Part shown: positions 45,603-54,856 of the stretch, one piece after another
How the letters are laid out: the number at the start of each line of letters is the position of its first letter
Position numbering within the stretch: position 1 is the stretch's first letter
Source of the DNA: JAUVXJ01 sp964433755
GTDB taxonomy: Bacteria; Chloroflexota; Anaerolineae; UBA7937; B3-Chlor
Direction of reading: 5' to 3'
Assembly: GCA_964433755.1 (NCBI GenBank)
Contig: CAYSSR010000003.1
Span: 62,001 to 126,000 of the forward strand
DNA length: 64,000 nt
The notes under the pieces: generated by a model
Told to the model about the DNA's origin: nothing
Seen by the model: the letters and a program-made list of their open reading frames with translations, nothing else
The model's database searches: none
Position numbers and translations under genes: made by a program

Positions 45603-45844
45603 TCCACCGGACGCAGACACCTCCCGGGACCCCATCGCCTCGTGGGGCGGTTGCCGTGCGGTGGCTTCTGGGGTACCATGACCACCACTGTGGCACCTGA
45701 AGTGCGCTCAAGCTGGGTCTTCACGGCTAGACAATGGGCCCTCGCACGACGTATCTCGGGCAATCACCCCAGTCTCCGGTGCGCTAGACGCTCGCATCGC
45801 GTAGCCGGACCAGTGTGCTTCCACCATGTAAAGGAGTCGGTCGG

Positions 45845-47317
45845 ATGAAAACAAGGAGATTCACTATCCTCCATTCCAACGACATGCACGGAGACTTCCT
45901 CGCCGAGGTCGGGGGGGCTGAAGGTAACCTGATAGGAGGGCTAGCGCTGCTCTCAGGTTACATCAACAGAGTCCGACAGGAAGAGGAAAACGTCCTCTAC
46001 GTGATCGCGGGGGACATGCTCCAGGGCTCCATCATCGACTCGGAGTACAGGGGCATATCCACCATCGAGATCATGAACTACCTGGCTCCGGACGTGGTCA
46101 CCCTGGGCAACCACGAGGTGGACTATGGATTGCCTCACCTGCTGTTCCTGGAGAAGATGGCCAACTTCCCCATCGTCAACGCCAACCTATACATCAACAA
46201 GTACAACAGGAGGCTGATGCGTCCCTACCTCGTCCTGAACGTAGCCGGCTTCGACATCATGTTCATAGGCATCCTCACGGAAACGGTCCTCCAGTCGTTG
46301 AAGATGGACACCCAGATTGCCACTTTCATCTCCCTGGAGGACGCCAGCCAGGAGGTAGGCAAGATCTGCAACGCGTACAAGGATGAGGACATCGACCTCA
46401 CGATTCTCCTCACTCACATCGGTTTCGATTCGGACAAGGAGCTTGCCGCCATGCTCCAACCGGAGTGGGGCGTGGACATGATCATCGGCGGCCACTCCCA
46501 CACCATCCTGGAGCAGCCGGCCGTCGTCAACGACATCCTCATCGCTCAGGCGGGCACAGGCACCGATCAGATCGGCCGCTTCGACATCGTGGTGGACGAC
46601 GACACCAACAGCATCGTGGAGTGGAAGTGGCAACTCATCCCCGTGGACAGCACTCTCTCAGAGCCTGATGAAGAACTGATGGAGTTCATCGACTCTTTCA
46701 AGGAAGAAGTGGACAGGAAGTACAACACCGTCGTCTCTCGGCTCGCACGGAAGCTCACTCACCCCCGTCGAGAGGAGGAGACGGCTCTCGGCAACCTGTT
46801 CGCCGACATCTTCGCACAGCGTGCCCAGGCGGACGTGATGTTCCTGGGCAGCGGGTCGATCAGAGGCACCGAGCTCGGCCCCCTGGTCACGCTGGGCAAC
46901 CTGAGGAGCATCTTCGCCTTCGACGACACCCTGTTCAAGCTCACCATCACCGGCGCCCAACTCGAGCGCATCTTCTCTCACATCATGCGGCTAGAAAACA
47001 GAGATAGTGAGGGCGAGTGCTACCAGGTCAACAAAGGTGTGCAAGCCGTGTACGTAGACGCTACGGGCGAACTGGAGTCTTTGGCCGTGGGCGGAGGGCC
47101 GGTGAACGAAAGCCAGCAGTACGCGATCTGCATGCAGGGGTATCACTACACGAACTCGGAGCCCAATCTCGGGCTCACGAACGCGGAGTTGACCACCATT
47201 CAACCGGCCTCGATCGTCACCACGTCGGCCCGAGACGTCCTAGAGGAGTATCTGAGGAACAACCAGAACCTCAAGAGCGAGGTAGAGGGCAGACTGGTGT
47301 TCAAAGCTGCGCCGTGA
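45845..47317 (+). CDS. 5'-nucleotidase/UshA-like metallophosphoesterase
   Basis: A 490-residue protein with the two UshA-type domains. Metal-site motifs are HSNDMHGDF (9-17), AGDMLQGS, LGNHEVDYG, LLTHIGFDSD and GGHSHTILE; the C-domain has LGSGSIRGTELGPLVTLGNLRSIFAFDDTLF. No signal peptide is seen, so it may be cytoplasmic like YunD rather than periplasmic. AAAGGAG lies five bases before the ATG. It probably removes phosphate from nucleotides or a nucleotide-linked signal. Confidence 0.9.
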   Translation: MKTRRFTILHSNDMHGDFLAEVGGAEGNLIGGLALLSGYINRVRQEEENVLYVIAGDMLQGSIIDSEYRGISTIEIMNYLAPDVVTLGNHEVDYGLPHLLFLEKMANFPIVNANLYINKYNRRLMRPYLVLNVAGFDIMFIGILTETVLQSLKMDTQIATFISLEDASQEVGKICNAYKDEDIDLTILLTHIGFDSDKELAAMLQPEWGVDMIIGGHSHTILEQPAVVNDILIAQAGTGTDQIGRFDIVVDDDTNSIVEWKWQLIPVDSTLSEPDEELMEFIDSFKEEVDRKYNTVVSRLARKLTHPRREEETALGNLFADIFAQRAQADVMFLGSGSIRGTELGPLVTLGNLRSIFAFDDTLFKLTITGAQLERIFSHIMRLENRDSEGECYQVNKGVQAVYVDATGELESLAVGGGPVNESQQYAICMQGYHYTNSEPNLGLTNAELTTIQPASIVTTSARDVLEEYLRNNQNLKSEVEGRLVFKAAP

Positions 47318-47523
47318 TCCCCCATGGCGGACTCGCTACGCCGCACCTGGCGATCCTCCGCAATCGGAGCCGCTCCACTCTGCACACGAGCGCGACCATA
47401 CAGGGGTATCTCGAACACCTTACAGGCCGCCAAGCAGTGAATAGCCCTCACGTTGAGCAGACGCGTCGAAGGCCAGATGGGCAGACCTCTCCATGAAGGA
47501 ATCCAATAATCGGAGTTGAGCTT

Positions 47524-48747
47524 ATGAGCGCTGAAGACATCCAATCGTTGCTGGACCTGGACCCGACGGTGATGCCCTGGGTCCTGAGCGCTGCGGTACT
47601 GATCCTGAGCGTGGTGGTGTTCGTGATTGCCCGCTACTTCATCGCCCGGGGTCTGGTGTACCTCTCCACGCGCACCGAGAACAAGTACGACGACGTGATG
47701 GTGGAGAAGCTGCGCCCATTCCGCTTTGCCTGGGTGGCCCCGCTGCTGGTGATCTACTACCTCGCGGGTCTACTCCCAGAGAACGCCCAGGTTATACGCC
47801 AGGCCGTGTTGCTGATCGTTCTCTGGCTCGTGGTCATCACCTTCAACTCCATTCTCAGTGGACTGAACGCGATCTACGAGTCCAGCCGGCGCTACCATGG
47901 TGTCTCCATCGAAGGCTACCTCGATCTGGCCAAGCTTCTCATCATCGCCGGTGCCCTCATCGTGACGGCCTCCGTGCTGACCGGCCAGTCTCCGGTGGTC
48001 TTGCTGAGCGGACTGGGTGTGATCATGGCACTGCTGGTACTGATGTTCCGTGACACCTTGCTTTCGCTCGTAGCCAGCCTTCAGATCAATTCCAACGACC
48101 TGGTGAGGGAGGGCGACTGGATCGAGATGCCATCCTTTGGGGCGGACGGCTCCGTCTTGAACATCTCTCTGCACACAGTGAAGGTCCAGAACTGGGACAA
48201 GACCATCACCGTGATCCCGACGTACAAGCTACTCGAGGATCCTTTCAGGAACTGGCGGGGGATGGAGGAGAGTGGTGGCCGACGCATCAAACGTGCCATC
48301 CACGTCGACCTGAACACCATCAGATTCTGCGACCGAGAGATGCTGGAGCGGTTCAAGAACGTCCCCCTGGTCAAGGAGTACATCGAAGCCAAGCTGTCGG
48401 AAGCGAGCCAGACAGGTTCTGCAGCCAAACATCTCGAGAGCCCACCCACCACGCCGCAGACAACCAACATGGAGGTGTTCCAGGCCTACGTCACCAACTA
48501 CCTGAGAAACCGTCCGGACCTCCATCAAGAGGGAATGACCCTGCTGGTGCACCAGTTGGCCCCAGGCCCGACCGGACTGCCACTGGAGATCTACGTGTTC
48601 ACCAAGACGGTGGAATGGGCCGCGTACGAAGCAGTCCAGGCGGAGATCCTCGACCATCTGTTGGGGGCGCTGCCGCAGTTCGATCTGCGCGTGTTCCAGG
48701 AGCCTACAGGGGCCGATTTCCGCGCTCTGGCCGATCGTCAGCGGTAG
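47524..48747 (+). CDS. ybdG: YbdG (MscM)-type mechanosensitive channel
   Basis: A 407-residue member of the YbdG branch of MscS channels, close in length to E. coli YbdG (415). Five membrane segments occupy about 18-180; the pore region is TGQSPVVLLSGLGVIMALLVL (153-173). The beta domain has NDLVREGDWIEMPSFGADG and the diagnostic FRNWRGMEESGGRRIKR (241-257); the end has LAPGPTGLPLEIYVFT and QEPTG. The family opens at low tension or senses mild osmotic change. It is followed after 68 bases by the CASTOR/POLLUX-like channel gene. Confidence 0.92.
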   Translation: MSAEDIQSLLDLDPTVMPWVLSAAVLILSVVVFVIARYFIARGLVYLSTRTENKYDDVMVEKLRPFRFAWVAPLLVIYYLAGLLPENAQVIRQAVLLIVLWLVVITFNSILSGLNAIYESSRRYHGVSIEGYLDLAKLLIIAGALIVTASVLTGQSPVVLLSGLGVIMALLVLMFRDTLLSLVASLQINSNDLVREGDWIEMPSFGADGSVLNISLHTVKVQNWDKTITVIPTYKLLEDPFRNWRGMEESGGRRIKRAIHVDLNTIRFCDREMLERFKNVPLVKEYIEAKLSEASQTGSAAKHLESPPTTPQTTNMEVFQAYVTNYLRNRPDLHQEGMTLLVHQLAPGPTGLPLEIYVFTKTVEWAAYEAVQAEILDHLLGALPQFDLRVFQEPTGADFRALADRQR

Positions 48748-48815
48748 ACAGGCCACCGGTGCAGGGCGTGCACCGTCAATCGAGATTCCTAGACAGCGTT
48801 GCGGGAGGTCGTACC

Positions 48816-50699
48816 ATGAACGAGCCCTCATTGCTCGACCGAGTGCGCTATGCCTTCGACAACCTCATGTCGAGGGGCACCGTCGCCATGATTGGCTGGC
48901 TGGCTCTGGTTACAGTGCTATTGACGCTCCTAGCCTCCGTGGTGGTGTGGGTCACCAGAATATCTCCGGAGCCCAGCTTCGTTGAGCAGTTCTGGTCGTA
49001 CTTGATGCTGAGTCTGGACACAGACACCTGGGCGGGCCAGAGTTGGCCTTTCCGTCTGGCTGCCGTCTTCGTTGCCTTCAGCGGGATCTTCGTGACCAGC
49101 ATCCTCATCGGTTTGCTGGCCACGGGCATCGCCAACAGGATCGAAGACCTGCGCAAAGGGCGCTCGAGAGTCATCGAGAGGGGCCACACCGTCATCCTCG
49201 GCTGGTCAGAGAAAGTGTTTCCTATCATCTCAGAACTGCTGGTAGCCAACGAGAACCAACCAAGACCTTGTATCGTCATTCTTGGCGACAAGAGCAAAGT
49301 GGAGATGGAGGAGGAGATCCACGACAAGGTAGGACGTACGGGCCATACGCGGATCGTCTGCCGGCGCGGAAACCCCATGGACATGGGTGATCTGGACGTT
49401 GTCAGCCTTCACACCGCCAAATCGATCATCGTCCTGGCGCCCGAGACGGAGGATCCTGATTCAGGTGTGATCAAGACCATGTTGGCGATCACCAATAACC
49501 CCAACCGCAGGGACGAGCCCTACCACATCGTCGCTGACATCCGCAATCCGAGGAACCTTCAGGTAGCCCGCATCGTCGGGCGGGACGAGGTGGAACTGGT
49601 GCTGACGGGCCATCTGATTGGGCGAATAGCGGCACAAACCTGCCGGCAATCCGGCCTCTCCGTGGTCTATACAGAGCTGATGAACTTTGCAGGCGACGAG
49701 ATCTACTTCAAAGCCGAGCCTGGCCTCGTGGGCCAGACCTTCGGCGAAGCTCTGTTAGCGTACGAAGACTCGGCCGTGATGGGACTGTGTCCCGAAGGTG
49801 GCGAGCCCCAACTCAACCCACCGATGGACACCATGATCGGAGACGGAGACCAGATCATCGCCATCTCCGAGGACGACGACACAATCCAACTCTCAGGGTT
49901 GACGGACCTGGGAATCCAGGAACAGGCTATCCAAACCTTCGAACCCGGGCAAGCCGTCCCTGAACACATCCTCATTCTGGGATGGAATTCTCGCGCACCG
50001 TTCATCATCAACGAACTAGACGAGTACGTAGCTCCCGGCTCCTCTGTCGTCGTGGTAGCCGATTCCGCGGATGCCGAAACCGAGATCGCGGAGCTCTCCG
50101 GCACAGCAAGCAATCAAACGGTCAGGTTCCAGCGGGGAGACATCACCGACCGGCGCACGTTGGACGGATTACCCTTCGAGAACTGTGATCATCTGATCCT
50201 TCTGTCGTATTCCGACGTGCTCGACGTACAGCAGGGCGACGCACGCACCCTGGTCACCCTGCTGCATCTACGCGACATCGCCGATCACAACGGGTACTCG
50301 TTCTCGATCGTCAGCGAGATGCTGGACATCCGCAACCGAGATTTGGCCCGGGTGACACGCGCCGACGATTTTGTAGTCAGCGACCGGCTGGTCAGCCTGA
50401 TCGTCTCACAGATCTCCGAGAACAAGAAGCTCGGAGCGGTTTTCGCCGATCTCTTCGATCCCGAGGGATCGGAGATCTATCTCAAACCCGCCACGAGCTA
50501 CGTCAAACCAGGCGTGCCGCTCAACTTCTACACTGTGGTGGCCTCTGCGCGGCGTGCCGGACAGACAGCGCTGGGATACCGTATCCAGGCTCAAGCGTAC
50601 GACGCGGCCAAGGCATACGGCGTGGTCCTGAACCCCGACAAGTCCCTCACCGTGATTCTCTCGGAACGGGATGAGATCATCGTCCTCGCGGAGGAGTGA
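48816..50699 (+). CDS. CASTOR/POLLUX-like cation channel with tandem RCK-like domains
   Basis: A 627-residue protein. Two N-terminal membrane helices (VAMIGWLALVTVLLTLLASV; VAFSGIFVTSILIGLLATG) flank a pore loop FVEQFWSYLMLSLDTDTWAG without the TVGYG potassium filter. Two nucleotide-binding-like regions follow, beginning HTVILGWSEKVFPIISEL and HILILGWNSRAPFIINEL. This is the DMI1/CASTOR/POLLUX layout, in which the soluble domains bind calcium in plants. The ATG has GGGAGG seven bases upstream. Ion selectivity here is unknown. Confidence 0.88.
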   Translation: MNEPSLLDRVRYAFDNLMSRGTVAMIGWLALVTVLLTLLASVVVWVTRISPEPSFVEQFWSYLMLSLDTDTWAGQSWPFRLAAVFVAFSGIFVTSILIGLLATGIANRIEDLRKGRSRVIERGHTVILGWSEKVFPIISELLVANENQPRPCIVILGDKSKVEMEEEIHDKVGRTGHTRIVCRRGNPMDMGDLDVVSLHTAKSIIVLAPETEDPDSGVIKTMLAITNNPNRRDEPYHIVADIRNPRNLQVARIVGRDEVELVLTGHLIGRIAAQTCRQSGLSVVYTELMNFAGDEIYFKAEPGLVGQTFGEALLAYEDSAVMGLCPEGGEPQLNPPMDTMIGDGDQIIAISEDDDTIQLSGLTDLGIQEQAIQTFEPGQAVPEHILILGWNSRAPFIINELDEYVAPGSSVVVVADSADAETEIAELSGTASNQTVRFQRGDITDRRTLDGLPFENCDHLILLSYSDVLDVQQGDARTLVTLLHLRDIADHNGYSFSIVSEMLDIRNRDLARVTRADDFVVSDRLVSLIVSQISENKKLGAVFADLFDPEGSEIYLKPATSYVKPGVPLNFYTVVASARRAGQTALGYRIQAQAYDAAKAYGVVLNPDKSLTVILSERDEIIVLAEE

Positions 50700-50880
50700 C
50701 CTGAGCGCAGCCCTGCGTTGGCACCGCGCAGCGAGGTGGATCCCGGTCTCGATCAGAACGTAGGCATCGGTGGCAGGGACGGGGCACTATGGTGGGCCCA
50801 CAAGTGGGGCAACGCGCCCGGCCTCCGCGAAAGCCACCTGAGGCGGAGAGGCGGCCGAAGAGCGTCTCCTGATTCTGTTC

Positions 50881-50900
50881 GCGGGCTTCATGAAGCCCGC
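50881..50900. terminator. perfect 20-base palindrome between convergent genes
   Basis: GCGGGCTTCATGAAGCCCGC forms an eight-base stem with a CATG loop, between the channel stop (50699) and the hydrolase stop (50945). No U-run on either side. Likely a bidirectional terminator-type hairpin. Confidence 0.5.
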
Positions 50901-50944
50901 ACTGTGTGGGGAGCCAGGCAGGCCTTCTGTATACCGCGCCCTCT

Positions 50945-51799
50945 TCAACCTCTGGCGCTGAGGAAATCCAACACCAGCTTGTTGAACTCCTCCGGTCGTT
51001 CCACCTGAGGGGTGTGCCCACAGTGCTCCATGATCCTCACCTCTGCGTGAGGTATCAAGCTCTCTGCCAGATAGGCGTGGGCAACGGGTACGGCAACGTC
51101 GCGATCGCCCCAGACGATGAGAGTAGGTACAGTCACGCTGCCGAGCCCTGCGTGGAGGTCGTGGAACATCTCCTCCCGTTGGCCGTGCAGATCTATGCCC
51201 GTCTGCGCCACCCTCAAGGTGTTCTCCCGCACCCCGGGCATTCTCAGCATGGCGGCCGCGCCTTCGACCCATTCGTCGCCGATGGAGCCGGCATCGCAGA
51301 ACACCCACCTCCTCAGCGCAGGGAAGGCACTTTGGTAGACGCGAAAGATCAGATCGCCCACGACAGCAACCGACCACGTGCGCAAGAAGGGGTTCAGTTC
51401 CCTACCGAAACCGGCGCTGCCCACCAGAATGAGGCCATCTGTACGTTCGGGGAACTGCACAGCGAACTGGGCGCAGAGTACTCCACCCATCGAATTCCCT
51501 GCTACGGTCGCCCGCTCTGCTCCCACAGCATCCATAAAACTCCTCAAGAACGAAGCCGCGTATTCCAGGGAGAAGTCCCCCACCTCCTTGTCCGAGAGCC
51601 CAAATCCCGGCAGATCGAGGGCATAGACCCGATGCTCTTCTGCCAGCGGACCCACGTTGCACTGCCAGAACTCAGCGGAGCAGGCCAGGCCGTGCACCAG
51701 AAGCAGAGCCGGTCCGTGGCCCTCCATCCAGTAGCGGACCCTGGCGCCGTCTACCTCAACGTAATGATCCTCATACTTGGGAAGTCCCATGGCTACCAT
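50945..51799 (-). CDS. alpha/beta hydrolase
   Basis: A 284-residue cytoplasmic hydrolase. Oxyanion motif LLVHGLACSAEFWQ, nucleophile Ser in AGNSMGGVL, acid Asp in WGDRDVAVP and His in EHCGHTPQVERP form the standard triad. It is like MhpC/DmpD C-C hydrolases and bacterial esterases. It lies 33 bases after the dihydropyrimidinase gene in the same operon and may cleave a ring-opened or ester product of that enzyme. Confidence 0.88.
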   Translation of the reverse strand: MVAMGLPKYEDHYVEVDGARVRYWMEGHGPALLLVHGLACSAEFWQCNVGPLAEEHRVYALDLPGFGLSDKEVGDFSLEYAASFLRSFMDAVGAERATVAGNSMGGVLCAQFAVQFPERTDGLILVGSAGFGRELNPFLRTWSVAVVGDLIFRVYQSAFPALRRWVFCDAGSIGDEWVEGAAAMLRMPGVRENTLRVAQTGIDLHGQREEMFHDLHAGLGSVTVPTLIVWGDRDVAVPVAHAYLAESLIPHAEVRIMEHCGHTPQVERPEEFNKLVLDFLSARG

Positions 51800-51831
51800 C
51801 GTCTCCCTAAGAGAATGCAGCTGAACAACCG

Positions 51832-53208
51832 CTAGACGAAAAACCGCCTCCGGCGCAGGAAACGGCCATCGCCCTCTCGACCAAGGAATTCACCGTTCAG
51901 CATGATCGTCTTGCCCCGGGAGAGAGTCCTCACCGGATAGCCTCGCACGGTGACGTCTTCGTACGGGCTGTAGTCCACGTTGGTGTGCAGGTTCTCCCGC
52001 CGCAGGGTCACCTCCTTGTCAGGATCGAAGATCACCAGATCGGCGTCGGCTCCCACGGCGATGGTACCTTTCTGAGGGGCCAGTCCCAGAAGCCGGGCCG
52101 GATTGGAGGCCACGAGTTCCACGAAGCGGTTAATCGAAAAGCGCCCTTGGTTTACACCGAAGTGGTAGACCAAGGGCACGCGAGTCTCGATGCCAGGCAT
52201 GCCGCCTGGGATCAACGAGAAGTTGTCCCGCCCCCGGTCCTTCTCCCCGACGAAATTGAACGGGCAGTGATCCGTTGACACTACCTGGAGGTCACCCCTG
52301 GCCAACGCGCGCCACAGCGCCTCCTGGTCGGCCTTTTCCCTCAGAGGCGGGCACACCACATACTTGGCACCCTCCAGCCCCGGTCTCTCATACTCCTGCC
52401 TGGAGAAGAACAGATAGGACGTACACGTCTCGGCGAAGGCCAACCACTCCCTGCGGCGAGCCTCCTTGACCCTCTCGAGTGACTGGGCACACGTGACGTG
52501 GACGATGTAGATCGGAGCGTTAGCCATCCCGGCCAACGCTAGCGCCCTGCCCGTGGCCTCCGCCTCCGCCTCCGGAGGGCGACTCAGGGCATGCCAAACG
52601 GGAGACGTCTTCCCCTCGGAGAGGTACTTGTTGGTCAGGTAGTCCACCACCGGGCCGTTCTCCGCGTGCACCAAGACCAGCGCACCAAGCTCACGCGTCT
52701 TGAGGAGTATCCGGAAGAAGCTGCGGTCATCGATCATGTACCGCCCCGGGTAGGCCAGGTAGAGCTTGAAGCTGGTGATGCCTAGATCCACCAGCTCGGC
52801 CATCTCCTCCTCGAGCACCTCCTCAGTGGCATCGGTGATACTCACGTGCAAGCCGAAGTCGATGACCGCTCTACCTTCGGCTCGCTCGAGCCGCGCCTCC
52901 AGCGCCTCGTGCAGCGAGTGTCCGCGCTCCTGGTCAGCGAAGTCTATGATAGTGGTCGTGCCTCCACAGGCCGCAGCGATGGTGCCGGTGACGAAGTCGT
53001 CACTGGATACCACTTCACCCACGGGCAACTCCAGATGTGTGTGCACATCCACACCGCCCGGGAACACGTAGTATCCATCGGCATCTATGACCTCGTCGCC
53101 CTCCAGCCCCCTACCGACGGCGTGGATTCTTCCGCCATTGATGCCCAGATCAGCCTGGTAGGCCTCACTGGCGGTTACGATGGTTCCATTCCTGATCACT
53201 GTGTCCAT
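51832..53208 (-). CDS. hydA: dihydropyrimidinase/hydantoinase
   Basis: A 458-residue cyclic amidohydrolase. The binuclear metal site is clear: DVHTHLE (about 54-60), the carboxylated Lys in TSFKLYLAYPG, His in LVHAENG, His in IVHVTCAQ and Asp in STDHCPF. It opens dihydropyrimidine or hydantoin rings to N-carbamoyl amino acids. Its ATG shares one base with the stop of the radical SAM gene (TGATG), so the two are coupled. No carbamoylase is present in the window. Confidence 0.93.
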   Translation of the reverse strand: MDTVIRNGTIVTASEAYQADLGINGGRIHAVGRGLEGDEVIDADGYYVFPGGVDVHTHLELPVGEVVSSDDFVTGTIAAACGGTTTIIDFADQERGHSLHEALEARLERAEGRAVIDFGLHVSITDATEEVLEEEMAELVDLGITSFKLYLAYPGRYMIDDRSFFRILLKTRELGALVLVHAENGPVVDYLTNKYLSEGKTSPVWHALSRPPEAEAEATGRALALAGMANAPIYIVHVTCAQSLERVKEARRREWLAFAETCTSYLFFSRQEYERPGLEGAKYVVCPPLREKADQEALWRALARGDLQVVSTDHCPFNFVGEKDRGRDNFSLIPGGMPGIETRVPLVYHFGVNQGRFSINRFVELVASNPARLLGLAPQKGTIAVGADADLVIFDPDKEVTLRRENLHTNVDYSPYEDVTVRGYPVRTLSRGKTIMLNGEFLGREGDGRFLRRRRFFV

Positions 53209-54272
53209 CAGATCAGCATCCTGTTGAGGTCGGTTACCAGTTGTCTGGATCTGCCCGGCTGGTCCTGCTCCAGGTTCTCGATCACCCCAGCAACGGCGTC
53301 TCGCCTCGTAGGCACGAGGAAATCCTTGAACGAACGGTAGTTGGGCTCGTATCCGAAGTAGCTGAACAAAGTACCCAGCCTGAAGTTGACCTGCTGCTCC
53401 TCTGTGAGCTCCAGATACCGTTCCATGGTGGAGAGCATGGTCGCCTTGTCCTCGGGGAGCTGGCCGCGCACGTCCATCAAGACGTTGGTGGAATGGTCGC
53501 TGGCGAAGTAGCTGGTCACCTCCAGATTGCCCACCAGCAACTGTTCCTCTCTCACCTTCTCCGCGTCGCTCGACTCCTCGAACTCACCGCTCACCAGCTT
53601 GTCGTACAGAGGCATGCCCTGCTTGATGGTGAGAGTCCTGACTCTGACGTAGTCTGGGTTGATCTGGTCCAGAACCTTTGCCGTCTCCAGAGCATGAAGA
53701 CGCCACGTCTCCTCTCCCTCCAGCCTCAATCTGCCGCCCAGGCCCAGGAGCACGTACAGAGAGAGGGAGATGCCAGACTCCACCACCTTCCTACCGCCCT
53801 CCACGATCAGGTCGGCTGTTACGCCCTTCTGCATGTACTCCAGCAGCGGATCGTAGCCGGATTCCAGGCCGACGTGCAACCTGGTCAAGCCAGCCTGGTG
53901 GAGCTCTTTCAGATCGTCCAGCGACTTCCTGGCGGCCGTTCTGGCCCGAGCGTAACTCGTCACCCTGCGCACACCAGGGAACCTCGTCTTCAGATGGGAG
54001 ATGACCTTCACCAACCCATCGGTCTTCATCACCAGGCTATTGGCGTCCTGGATGAAGGCTGTCTGGAAGACGTCCCCGTGATAGTCAGACGCCCTGTCTA
54101 TGTCGCTGAGGATATCCTCGACAGGCCGGCGTTCGAATCGTGTACCTTTGTACGTATGACAGAACAGACACTTGTTCCACGGACAGTTTCTGGTGGCCCT
54201 TACTAGCAGGCTTGCCGCCTCACTTGGAGGCCGTATCGGCCCTACCTCGTAGGGTAGCCCGAAAAAGATCAT
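53208..54272 (-). CDS. radical SAM protein with CX4CX2C cluster motif
   Basis: A 354-residue radical SAM enzyme. The cluster motif is CPWNKCLFC, that is CX4CX2C, a spacing seen in a known subgroup (C.WN.C.FC) rather than the usual CX3CX2C. HVGLESGYDPLLEYMQKG and VLLGLGG follow as SAM-domain strands. There is no second cysteine cluster and no B12 domain. ATG 54272 is preceded by GAGG; a GTG at 54278 is also in frame. The substrate is unknown; coupling to dihydropyrimidinase suggests a pyrimidine- or hydantoin-related reaction. Confidence 0.88.
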   Translation of the reverse strand: MIFFGLPYEVGPIRPPSEAASLLVRATRNCPWNKCLFCHTYKGTRFERRPVEDILSDIDRASDYHGDVFQTAFIQDANSLVMKTDGLVKVISHLKTRFPGVRRVTSYARARTAARKSLDDLKELHQAGLTRLHVGLESGYDPLLEYMQKGVTADLIVEGGRKVVESGISLSLYVLLGLGGRLRLEGEETWRLHALETAKVLDQINPDYVRVRTLTIKQGMPLYDKLVSGEFEESSDAEKVREEQLLVGNLEVTSYFASDHSTNVLMDVRGQLPEDKATMLSTMERYLELTEEQQVNFRLGTLFSYFGYEPNYRSFKDFLVPTRRDAVAGVIENLEQDQPGRSRQLVTDLNRMLI

Positions 54273-54856
54273 ACCCACCTCGCCGTTCCAGGACTACACA
54301 GGCTGCTCAGTGTTCACCCGTGAGGCCTTGCCACCCATCACGGGCTTGACCGACCTCCTTCGTCGAAGCGTGCGCGCAGGGCCTCCTCCACCCACGAAGC
54401 TGATTTCTGGTTGAGTAGCTGCGGAGGAGCCGCGAGTTGTCCGCCAGCCCCCGTGGTGGCGATGCACACCCACTGCAGCCATTCCGGAGAACGCCCAGCA
54501 TCCACACATCCATCATTGTATCAGGTTCGATGCCGGAGGGGAAGTGCAAGCCGGCCCAACCTTGCTCGTGGACATCGCCCATGGTGACAGCTTCCCGCAA
54601 CCTCCTTCCGGCTATGCTGGAGGTTGGCCGAGAGAGATGGTACAATGGCTCCACGGTGGGTCCAAGTACATGATGAAGGAACACCCCGCACGGTGGAAGG
54701 AAGCCACGGGCGCTAGACCAACGTGGAGACGGAGATCAGTTTGCAGGATCACGCAGACCTTGCCTCTTAGCACCGGTCAGTCGTGTTCACAGCCGTCCCG
54801 GCGGCGACGGTGATGGCCCAATCCGGCAGTGCTGCGGCTCCGCAAGGCAGACCCCC
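54273..54856. other. intergenic between divergent operons
   Basis: No gene that I can support. It must hold promoters for the radical SAM operon and the polysaccharide genes, but no strong -35/-10 pair was seen. Confidence 0.5.
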
